Positions 26,818-33,371 of a DNA stretch of 44,345 nt are shown here, in pieces (the first letter of the stretch is position 1; each line of letters starts with the position of its first letter). Location of the stretch: positions 1-44,345 of the forward strand of contig CAIKXV010000150.1 of NCBI GenBank assembly GCA_903831455.1, given 5' to 3'. The DNA comes from an uncultured Pseudomonadota bacterium (GTDB lineage: Bacteria > Pseudomonadota > Gammaproteobacteria > Burkholderiales > CAIKXV01). Position numbers and translations under genes: made by a program. Under the pieces are notes generated by a model. It saw only the letters and a program-made list of their open reading frames with translations, was not told the origin of the DNA and made no database searches.

Positions 26818-27810
26818 CTAGCGGGCGGTGATCTTCCGCTCGCGGATGATCGCGCCCCAGCGGCCGATCTCCTCGTTGATGTACTTCTGGAACTCCTCGG
26901 GCCGGTTGCCCACCGCGTCCATGCCCAGGCCCGACACGCGCTCGCGGAAGGCCGCCCCCGAGGCGACCTTCTGGATCTCGTCGGCCATCCGCCCGATCAG
27001 GGCCGGGGGCGTGCCGCGCGGCACCGCGACGCCGAACCAGCCCATGTTCTCGAAGCCCGGCACGCCTGCCTCGGCCACCGTCGGCACGTCGGGCAGCGCC
27101 GCGGACCGCTTCGGGCTGGTGATCGCGAGCGCGCGCAGCTTGCGATCGCGCAGGAAGTTGATCGCGGCGCCGAGGTTGGGCGGAGCCCAGTCGATCTGGC
27201 CGCCCAGGAGGTCGGCGATCGCCGCGGCCTCGCCCTTGTAGGGCACGTGGGTCGCCTCGATCTTCGTCGCGAACAGGAAGTTCTCGCCGGCGAGGTGCAC
27301 CTGGCTGCCCACCCCCGCCGAGCCGTAGCTCAGCTTGCCAGGCGCCGCGCGCATCGCGGCCAGCAGATCGCCCAGCGACTGGAACTTCGAGTTCGCCGCA
27401 ACCGCGATCACCTGCGGCCCGCTCGCCACCAGCGACACCCCGACGAGATCCTTGCCCGGATCGTGGCTCAGCTTCGCGTACATGTGCTGGTTGGCCGTGA
27501 GCACGCTGCCCGAGGCGAAGATCTGGGTGTAGCCGTCCGGGTTGGCGCGCGCGACCAGTTCGCTCGCGATCGAACCACCGGCCCCGGCCCGGTTCTCCAC
27601 CAGCATCGCGTGAGGCCAGCGCTCGGTGAGCCCCTGCGCCAGCAGGCGCGCGACCACGTCGGTGGCGCCGCCGGGCACGAAGGGCACGATCAGGCGGACG
27701 GGCTTCTGCGGGAAGGACTGGGGTTGCGCCACCGCGCCGCCCGCGTGAAGGCCGGCCAATCCCAGCACTGCCAATGCCGTGAGGGTTCTGCCCAGCGACC
27801 TGATCACCAT
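26818..27810 (-). CDS. Bug-family periplasmic solute receptor (tripartite tricarboxylate transporter type)
   Basis: A 330-residue exported receptor. The signal peptide (MVIRSLGRTLTALAVLGLAG... ending AVA) is followed by the Bug signature FPQKPVRLIVPFVPGGATDVVAR, then LVENRAGAGGSIA, GSAGVGSQVHLAGENF, THVPYKGEAAAI and ALPDVPTVAEAGVPG. Bug proteins bind carboxylates (citrate, glutamate, terephthalate and others) and deliver them to TctAB-type transporters. No tctA or tctB is in the window, so the receptor must use a transporter encoded elsewhere. Its place inside a catabolic operon suggests that it captures the pathway substrate. It sits 63 bp after the membrane-anchor gene. Confidence 0.93.
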   Translation of the reverse strand: MVIRSLGRTLTALAVLGLAGLHAGGAVAQPQSFPQKPVRLIVPFVPGGATDVVARLLAQGLTERWPHAMLVENRAGAGGSIASELVARANPDGYTQIFASGSVLTANQHMYAKLSHDPGKDLVGVSLVASGPQVIAVAANSKFQSLGDLLAAMRAAPGKLSYGSAGVGSQVHLAGENFLFATKIEATHVPYKGEAAAIADLLGGQIDWAPPNLGAAINFLRDRKLRALAITSPKRSAALPDVPTVAEAGVPGFENMGWFGVAVPRGTPPALIGRMADEIQKVASGAAFRERVSGLGMDAVGNRPEEFQKYINEEIGRWGAIIRERKITAR

Positions 27811-27873
27811 GCTCTCCTCCTGGTCGACCGCGAAGGTCGGGTGTGGTTTGCGGGAGATTCGTCCCGGATCGTC

Positions 27874-28224
27874 TCAGCCCACGTTCAGCGCGAACAGCAG
27901 CCCCGCGGCCAGCGCCGCGGCCACTGATGCCGCGAACAGCGACTTCTGCCACTCCCGCCAGGGGAGGAATTCGAGCGCGAGCAGGCGCAAGCCTCCGGCC
28001 AGGTGCGCGGCCAGCGCGACCACCAGGCCGAACTCCGCCAGTTTCACGGCGGGATGATCGGCCCACGAGAGGAACCCGTCCAGCGCCGCGGGCCCGGAGA
28101 GCGCCTGGCCGAGCGCCCAGAAATGCAGCGGCAGGAACGCCGCGAGCGCAAGGCCCGACACACGGTGCACGAGGAAGGCCCAGTAGGCCGGATGGTTGCG
28201 GGAACGCCACGCCCGGCTGCTCAC
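27874..28224 (-). CDS. SDH/FRD-type membrane anchor, second subunit
   Basis: A 116-residue membrane protein with three predicted helices (about 17-40, 62-84, 96-114). It has the SdhC-like FLVHRVSGLALAAFLPLHFW, with H20 and H34, and a second-helix motif AAHLAGGLRLL with H74; such histidines commonly bind haem b or shape the quinone site. The start is GTG 28224, preceded by GGGGGAG at 5 nt and overlapping the stop of a 31-codon mini-ORF (GTGA). It probably anchors the FrdB/FrdA-like subunits and passes electrons to or from quinone. Confidence 0.85.
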   Translation of the reverse strand: MSSRAWRSRNHPAYWAFLVHRVSGLALAAFLPLHFWALGQALSGPAALDGFLSWADHPAVKLAEFGLVVALAAHLAGGLRLLALEFLPWREWQKSLFAASVAAALAAGLLFALNVG

Positions 28225-28316
28225 GCGAACTCCCCCTCGTGGCCGCGATCGGCCGCACGCCGCTTGCGCGCGATGCACGCCGCGGCGAACCGCGCGCCTG
28301 CGTGCCGCGGACTCAT
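28221..28316 (-). CDS. Coupled 31-codon mini-ORF between the two anchor genes
   Basis: ATG at 28316 overlaps the stop of the upstream anchor gene by 4 bp (ATGA), and its TGA overlaps the GTG start of the downstream anchor gene by 4 bp (GTGA). It is exactly fitted between the two. The product would be MSPRHAGARFAAACIARKRR and 11 more residues, basic and not hydrophobic. It may be a translational coupling device rather than a functional peptide; no homologue is known to me. Confidence 0.4.
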   Translation of the reverse strand: MSPRHAGARFAAACIARKRRAADRGHEGEFA

Positions 28317-28663
28317 GCGCCCCCCGGGGCATAGACCGCCCAGGCGGCGCGCAATCCCCAGGCCAGCAGGCCTGCGGCCAGCGCCGCGGTGCAGGCCTCC
28401 AGCAGGCGCCCCCGCCAGCCCAGGGTCTCGGCGATCACGTTGCGAAGGCCGATCGGCAGGTGCACCGCGATCGCCACGACGAAGCCGGCGTAGAACAGGA
28501 ACCAGGGCAGGTTGCCGCGGGTGCGGTCGAGGATCTCGGCCGCCGACAGCCCGCTGCGTACCGCGTAGATCATGGTCGCGAGGTGCACCACCACCGCGAA
28601 GGCCAGCACCACGGCGGACATGCGCTGGGCGAACCACAGCCCGGCCTGCGCGCGCGGACTCAC
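28313..28663 (-). CDS. SDH/FRD-type membrane anchor, first subunit
   Basis: A 116-residue protein with three hydrophobic helices (about 15-36, 52-72, 88-111). Conserved-looking histidines are H27 (VVVHLAT) and H68 in AIAVHLPIGLRNVI, a HxxxGLR motif typical of SDH/FRD cytochrome b subunits. With the second anchor it supplies enough histidines for a two-haem cytochrome. The start is GTG 28663, overlapping the stop of the iron-sulfur subunit gene by 4 bp (GTGA), which indicates tight coupling. ATG 28621 inside the frame is an unlikely start, since it would cut the first helix. Confidence 0.84.
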   Translation of the reverse strand: MSPRAQAGLWFAQRMSAVVLAFAVVVHLATMIYAVRSGLSAAEILDRTRGNLPWFLFYAGFVVAIAVHLPIGLRNVIAETLGWRGRLLEACTAALAAGLLAWGLRAAWAVYAPGGA

Positions 28664-29409
28664 AGTTCGCCCCGCAGCAGCGCGCGGGTGGTCTCGCGCT
28701 TGAGCCCCGCGATCGCCGAGGTGAGCGGCAGGTGCTTGGGGCAACGCTCGGTGCAGCTCATGTGGGTGTGGCAGGCATGGCAACCGGCATCGCCGGCCAC
28801 CGCCGCGAGGCGCTCCCGGCGGGCGGTATCGCGCACGTCGTTGACGAGCGTCCACGCGCGATTCATCGCGGCCGGCCCGAGGTAGTCGGGCTTCCACTCG
28901 ACCACGTCGCACGACGAGTAGCACACGCCGCAGCCGATGCATTCGATGCCCAGGTCGACCTGTCGACGCTCCTCGCTCTGCGGCTCGACCACCGCGAACG
29001 GTTCCTGCCGGCTGCGGGTGCCCGAGAACTGCCCGCGCGCGCGCGCCCACTTGTCGAAGAACGCGCTCATGTCGGTGGCGAGATCGCGGATCACCGGGAG
29101 GTTGCGTAGCGGCGCGACTTCGAGCCGGCCGCCCTCCGCCACCTTGTCCACGTGCGTGCGGCAGGTCCAGCGGGCCTCGCCGTTGACCACCATCGCGCAG
29201 GAACCGCAGACCCCGACGCGGCACGCGAACCGGTAGCCGAGCGTCGGGTCGCAGTGGCGCTGGATATGGGTCACCACGTCGAGGACGGTCTGGCTGGGCT
29301 GGCGCGGCACCTCGAAGGTCTCGAAACGTCCGTCACCGGCCGCCACGCCTCCCGGTCCGCTGCTGCGCCACACCGACACCTTCAGCACCGAGCCTGCATC
29401 ACCTGCCAT
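28660..29409 (-). CDS. SDH/FRD-type iron-sulfur subunit
   Basis: Electron-transfer subunit of 249 residues linking the flavoprotein to the quinone-binding anchors. The N-terminal [2Fe-2S] domain has C63, C68, C71 and C83 (FACRVGVCGSCAM...TC). The C-terminal domain has a first cluster motif CIGCGVCYSSC (C157, C160, C163, C167) and a second cysteine set C210, C213, C219 and C223 (GCHACHTHMSCTERCPK). All three clusters look intact. The cysteine C167 is followed by Asp instead of the common Pro. Transcribed just after the sulfite-oxidase-like gene (23-bp gap). Confidence 0.9.
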   Translation of the reverse strand: MAGDAGSVLKVSVWRSSGPGGVAAGDGRFETFEVPRQPSQTVLDVVTHIQRHCDPTLGYRFACRVGVCGSCAMVVNGEARWTCRTHVDKVAEGGRLEVAPLRNLPVIRDLATDMSAFFDKWARARGQFSGTRSRQEPFAVVEPQSEERRQVDLGIECIGCGVCYSSCDVVEWKPDYLGPAAMNRAWTLVNDVRDTARRERLAAVAGDAGCHACHTHMSCTERCPKHLPLTSAIAGLKRETTRALLRGEL

Positions 29410-29432
29410 CGATCAGCCTCCTGCACGCGCGT

Positions 29433-30542
29433 TCAGGGCGCACGTACCGTGACATCCACCGTCTGCACCGAGTGGTTGCCCATCCCGGCGGTGTTCCATT
29501 CCGCCTCCAGCGGCTGCACGCTGCCGTCGGCCGCATGCGCCCGGCACTGCAGCCGGTGGCGTCCCGGCTGCGCCTGCCAGCGGAAGCGCCAGGCCCGCCA
29601 CGCGTAGCGGTGTCGCCCCGCCTCCGACACCTGGGCATCGTGCCACTGCCCGTCGATGCCGACCTCGACACGGGTCACGTCCACGCCACCGCCTGCCCAG
29701 GCCCTCCCGTGCAGCACCACCGGCCCGGCATCGAGGCAACGCTCGCGCGTGTACCAGTCGGGCATCCCGGGCGGCACCATCAGGCTGCGTACCCGCTGCG
29801 TCGTCACCGGCACCCCGGGGTCGCCCGCATGCCGGCGGTAGTGGTAGCCGACCGCCTGCTGGAAGCCATCGAACGCGCGGTCGAGCACCTCGATGCGCGC
29901 GAGCCATTTCACGCTCGCCATCCCGTACCACCCCGGCACCAGCAGCCGGCACGGATAGCCATGCTGCGGCAGCAACGGCGCGCCGTTCATCGCCCAGGCC
30001 AGCAGCACGTCTTCCGTAGTCGCATGCGCGAGCGCCAGGCTGCGGCCGTAGTCGTGTTCGACACCGCGGTCGAATCCGCGGTCCGCGCCGAGGAAGGCCA
30101 CCTCCACCGCGTCGCCCAGCGGTCCCGCCTGCTCCAGCACGCGGGCGAGCGGCGTGCCCGTCCACTCGGCCGTACCCACCGCCTCGTTCATCCACGGCAT
30201 GCTCGGATAGCGCGGACGCATCCGACCGCGCCCGTTGCCCGCGCACTCCATCGTCACCCGCAACGTGCGCGCCGGCAGGCGCTTCAGGTCGTCCAGCGCG
30301 ATCGACAGCGGGCGCTCGACGCGCCCGCCCACCTGCAGCCGCCAGGTGCCGGCATCGAGATCAGGGATGTCGAAGTGCGACAGCAGGTAGTGCAACCCGA
30401 CGGGGGTGACTTCGTAGCGCAGCGCCTCGAGCGGCATGCCCGGGTTGCGATTGGCGAGCGCCACCTCCTCCGCCGCGAAGTCGCCCTCGACATGCGGGCG
30501 CGACCCGCGGTCGTCGAACGGACCGGCCGCGGCATTCCCCAT
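29433..30542 (-). CDS. Sulfite-oxidase-family molybdopterin enzyme
   Basis: A 369-residue protein of the sulfite oxidase fold. The Moco domain (about 30-245) carries the Mo-ligand cysteine C100 in VTMECAGNGRGRM, and GYPCRLLVPGWYGMASVKWL. The C-terminal part (about 255-365) is a Mo-co dimerisation domain ending NHSVQTVDV. Animal-type sulfite oxidases read CAGNRR here; this one reads CAGNGR, so substrate detail may differ. There is no signal peptide or twin-arginine motif, so the enzyme appears cytoplasmic, unlike most bacterial sulfite dehydrogenases. It starts 2 bp after the UxaA/SuyB-type gene, so it could oxidise sulfite released by that lyase. Confidence 0.85.
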   Translation of the reverse strand: MGNAAAGPFDDRGSRPHVEGDFAAEEVALANRNPGMPLEALRYEVTPVGLHYLLSHFDIPDLDAGTWRLQVGGRVERPLSIALDDLKRLPARTLRVTMECAGNGRGRMRPRYPSMPWMNEAVGTAEWTGTPLARVLEQAGPLGDAVEVAFLGADRGFDRGVEHDYGRSLALAHATTEDVLLAWAMNGAPLLPQHGYPCRLLVPGWYGMASVKWLARIEVLDRAFDGFQQAVGYHYRRHAGDPGVPVTTQRVRSLMVPPGMPDWYTRERCLDAGPVVLHGRAWAGGGVDVTRVEVGIDGQWHDAQVSEAGRHRYAWRAWRFRWQAQPGRHRLQCRAHAADGSVQPLEAEWNTAGMGNHSVQTVDVTVRAP

Positions 30543-30544
30543 GC

Positions 30545-31714
30545 TCAGGCGCTCTCGAACAGCCGGGTCAGCACGAACTCGCGATGGCCCAGCGCCTCGG
30601 CTGCGGTCAGGCGGCCGTTCGCCGTGCGGAACATGCACTCGAGCAGCGCGTCCCCGGCCTGGTCCGGGTTCATCTCCTTGCGCAGCAGGCCCGAGACATC
30701 CACGTCGATGTGCTCGGACATGGTGCGCACCGTCCGCGGGTTGGCGCACAGCTTGATCACCGGCAGGATCGGGTTGCCGATCACGTTGCCCTGGCCGGTG
30801 GGGAAGAAGTGCACGGTGTAGCCCGAGGCCGCGCACAGCGTCACCATCTCGGCGGCGGCCGACGAGGAGTCCATGAACCACAGGCCCGGATGCGAGGGCT
30901 CCTCGGCCTTGTCGAGCACCCCGTCGACCATGCACTTGCGGCCGATCTTCTGGATGTTGCCCAGCGCCTTCTCCTCGATGGTGGTGAGGCCGCCGGCGAT
31001 GTTGCCCTTGGTGGGCTGCGACTCGGAGAGGTCGTTGGTCTTCCAGCGGTTGATCATGTCCTGGTAGCGGTTGAACATGAACATGAACCGCTCGCGGACC
31101 TCGGGGGTACGGCAGCGGTCGGCCACCAGGTGCTCGCCGCCGGTGATCTCGGAGGTCTCGCCGAACACGAGCGTGACGCCGTGCGGGTAGAGCTTGTCGA
31201 ACGCGTTGCCGACCGTGGGGTTGGCGCCGCAACCCGAGGTGGTGTCCGATTCACCGCATTTCGTCGACACCCACAGGTCCTTGAGGGGACGCTCCTCGCG
31301 CCGCTTCTCCGAGGCCCACTGCACGTACTCCTTCGCGGCCATCGATGCGCGGCGGATGGTCTCGTGGTCCCCGTGGCCCTCGATGCCGAAGCCGGTGACC
31401 GGCTTGCCGGTGGCCGCGATGCCGTCGACGATCTTCTTGGTCCAGCCATCCTCGATGCCGATCACCACCACCGCGGCGACGTTCGGGTTGGAACCGGTGC
31501 CGATCAGCGTGCGGAAGTGCAGGTCGAGGTCGGCGCCGAACTGCAGGCGCCCGTAGGGATGCGGGAGCGCGAGCGCGCCCTTGATGTTGTGGGCGACCGC
31601 CTCGGCCGCCGCGTTCGACAGGTCGTCGACCGGCAGGATGATCACGTGGTTGCGCACGCCGATACGGCCGTTCTCGCGCTTGTAGCCCCAGAAGGTGGCT
31701 TTGCTCAGATCCAT
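30545..31714 (-). CDS. UxaA-family lyase, large subunit (altronate dehydratase / sulfolactate sulfo-lyase SuyB type)
   Basis: A 389-residue protein of the UxaA C-terminal family: [74 protein letters not shown] and [20 protein letters not shown]. These enzymes bind Fe2+ or Mn2+ and eliminate water from aldonates, or sulfite from 3-sulfolactate when paired as SuyAB. The split into a small SAF subunit plus this large subunit matches SuyAB, as well as other split UxaA enzymes. The adjacent sulfite-oxidase-like gene favours a sulfo-lyase. The start at 31714 has GGAG at 8 nt. Exact substrate unproven. Confidence 0.85.
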   Translation of the reverse strand: MDLSKATFWGYKRENGRIGVRNHVIILPVDDLSNAAAEAVAHNIKGALALPHPYGRLQFGADLDLHFRTLIGTGSNPNVAAVVVIGIEDGWTKKIVDGIAATGKPVTGFGIEGHGDHETIRRASMAAKEYVQWASEKRREERPLKDLWVSTKCGESDTTSGCGANPTVGNAFDKLYPHGVTLVFGETSEITGGEHLVADRCRTPEVRERFMFMFNRYQDMINRWKTNDLSESQPTKGNIAGGLTTIEEKALGNIQKIGRKCMVDGVLDKAEEPSHPGLWFMDSSSAAAEMVTLCAASGYTVHFFPTGQGNVIGNPILPVIKLCANPRTVRTMSEHIDVDVSGLLRKEMNPDQAGDALLECMFRTANGRLTAAEALGHREFVLTRLFESA

Positions 31715-31775
31715 TCGCAATTCTCCAGTCCATGCCGCGCGCGACGCGCGCGATCAGGGCCGGCGAGCCGTCGGC

Positions 31776-32057
31776 TCACCAGCGCTTGGTCTTGATGTTG
31801 TGCACGTGCGCGTGTTCGCCGCGCGCGATCGGGGCCACCACCTTGCCGATGTCCACGCCGTACTTGATCACCGTGTCGCCCGGCTTGTAGTCCGCGAGCG
31901 AAACCTTGTGGCCGATCGGGATGTCGCTCCTGGCGACGACGCGGATCTCCTTGTCCTGTTCCATGATCCAGCCGGTCAGTTCGTTGCCGGCCTTCACGCC
32001 CTCGACGACCACGACGCCCACGCCGTCGCCGTCCTCGTGCACCACGAAATGAATCAT
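31776..32057 (-). CDS. UxaA-family lyase, small SAF-domain subunit (SuyA type)
   Basis: A 93-residue SAF-domain protein: MIHFVVHEDGDGVGVVVVEG, GWIMEQDKEI, DIPIGHKVSLADYKPGD, VIKYGVDIGKVVAPI and the ending GEHAHVHNIKTKRW. It corresponds to the N-terminal domain of altronate dehydratase UxaA and to SuyA of sulfolactate sulfo-lyase. It should form one enzyme with the large subunit 61 bp downstream. A near-ideal ribosome binding site (GGAGGAAAG) precedes the ATG at 32057. It is the first gene of the operon, about 85 nt behind the predicted promoter. Confidence 0.88.
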   Translation of the reverse strand: MIHFVVHEDGDGVGVVVVEGVKAGNELTGWIMEQDKEIRVVARSDIPIGHKVSLADYKPGDTVIKYGVDIGKVVAPIARGEHAHVHNIKTKRW

Positions 32058-32147
32058 CTTTCCTCCGGGGATGAGGCGGCCCGAGCCGCCCGTGCCTTGC
32101 GCGGCCGGCCTCGCGCGATCCGCGAGGGCCGTGCCACAGGAGCGCGC

Positions 32148-32176
32148 AGGATAGAGACAGCGGCCGCGCGAGTCAA
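32148..32176 (-). promoter_or_regulatory. Sigma70-type promoter of the catabolic operon
   Basis: On the minus strand, TTGACT (32171-32176) and TATCCT (32148-32153) are separated by exactly 17 bp. Transcription would start near 32141, giving an approximately 85-nt leader before the SuyA-type gene. Confidence 0.7.
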
Positions 32177-32179
32177 ACA

Positions 32180-32195
32180 ACTCATATAGATGACT
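32180..32195. promoter_or_regulatory. Near-palindrome, candidate GntR operator
   Basis: ACTCAT-ATAG-ATGACT: two 6-bp arms that match in 5 of 6 positions around a 4-bp centre. It lies just upstream of the operon -35 and on the other side of the GntR gene. It is the only AT-rich palindrome in the divergent region and a reasonable site for the adjacent regulator, though it does not match the usual GntR consensus closely. Confidence 0.4.
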
Positions 32196-32258
32196 GCCCC
32201 TGTCGACCGACCGCCGGGCTGCGATACACTGCCGCCCTCGCATCGTCGCGGTTCGTCC

Positions 32259-33080
32259 GTGCCCGCCACCCCCCCTTCCAAGCCCGCCGCGCGCCGTCGA
32301 GCCGCGACACGCCCCGAGTCCGGCCCCGGACTCGGCGACGGGCCGCTCTACCTGGGGCTGCAGCGCAGCCTCGCGCGCTCGCTCGCCGAGCGCCGCTGGC
32401 CCCCGGGCAGTGCGCTGCCCTCGGAGACGCGCCTGGCGGCCGAGCACCGCGTGTCCATCGGCACGGTGCGCAAGGCGATCGACGCGCTGGTGGCCGGGGG
32501 CATGCTCGTGCGGCGCCAGGGACGCGGCACCTTCGTCGCCTCGCACACGCCAGACCGGCTGCTGTTCCACTTCTTCCACGTGGTGGCCCGCGACGCGCCC
32601 GCGGCCAGCCCGCGCGAACTGCCCTCGACGCGACTGCTGTCCTTCCGCCACGCGCGCGCCGGCGCCGGGGTCGCCGAGGCGCTGGCGATCGCCCCCGCCG
32701 CGCGCGTGCTTCGCGTGGAGAACCTGCTGCACCTGCAGGGGCGTGCCGTCCTGTTCGACGAGATCACGGTGGCCGCGGCACGCTTCCCCCGGCTCGATCG
32801 CGCCCGCCTGGAGCGACGCGAAGGCACCATCTACGGGCTGTACGAATCCGACTACGGCATCGACGTCGTGCGCAGCACCGAGCGACTCTCGGCCGTCGCC
32901 TGTCCGGCACGCATCGCGCGCCTGCTCGGGCTCGCGCCCGGCGACCCGGTGCTGCGCATCCGCAGGGTCGCCTACGGCTGGGGCGACCGGCCGGTGGAGC
33001 ACCGCGTGTCGTGGGTGGATACGCGCACCCACGAGTATCTTTCCGACCTCTGGAAGCGCGGCCCGGACCCGCGCGGGTAG
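32259..33080 (+). CDS. GntR-family regulator with UTRA ligand domain
   Basis: HutC-subfamily regulator of 273 residues. After a low-complexity N-terminus comes the winged helix (about 27-96): LYLGLQRSLARSLAERRWPPG, LPSETRLAAEHRVSIGTVRKAID and RRQGRGTFVA. The UTRA domain (about 115-265) has VLRVENLLHLQGRAVLFDEI, IYGLYESDYGIDV and HRVSWVDTRTHEYL. It probably responds to an organic acid of the divergent operon. I prefer the GTG at 32259: the codons between the ATG at 32190 and this point have lower GC at third positions, and a -10-like TACACT (32225-32230) lies there. Neither start has a clear ribosome binding site. Confidence 0.87.
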   Translation: MPATPPSKPAARRRAATRPESGPGLGDGPLYLGLQRSLARSLAERRWPPGSALPSETRLAAEHRVSIGTVRKAIDALVAGGMLVRRQGRGTFVASHTPDRLLFHFFHVVARDAPAASPRELPSTRLLSFRHARAGAGVAEALAIAPAARVLRVENLLHLQGRAVLFDEITVAAARFPRLDRARLERREGTIYGLYESDYGIDVVRSTERLSAVACPARIARLLGLAPGDPVLRIRRVAYGWGDRPVEHRVSWVDTRTHEYLSDLWKRGPDPRG

Positions 33081-33371
33081 CCGATAGCGGGTCGCCGCCC
33101 CGCCCCGGGACGGCAGGCGCGTCGCACGATCGGACCGTGGTCGGCGCCCGCGGCGGCAGGCGAGCGGGCAGGGCGCGCCGGTCCCCGGCCCGGGGGGGCG
33201 GATTGCCCGCAGGCGAGCCGCGCGGCACGATGCCGGCGGCGCGACCCGGATGGCGGCCCGCACGGCGGATGCGGCCGTGACATCCCGTTACACCTTCGCG
33301 GCCGATTCGGGTGCGCTTTCCGACCGCAGGCTGCGTTAATGTTGTCGAGTCGATCCTCCGCGCAACCCGCC

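Noticed and set aside
32190-32258. Upstream ATG for the GntR gene
   Set aside because: It overlaps the near-palindrome, lacks a ribosome binding site, and its codons have lower GC at third positions than the rest of the gene.
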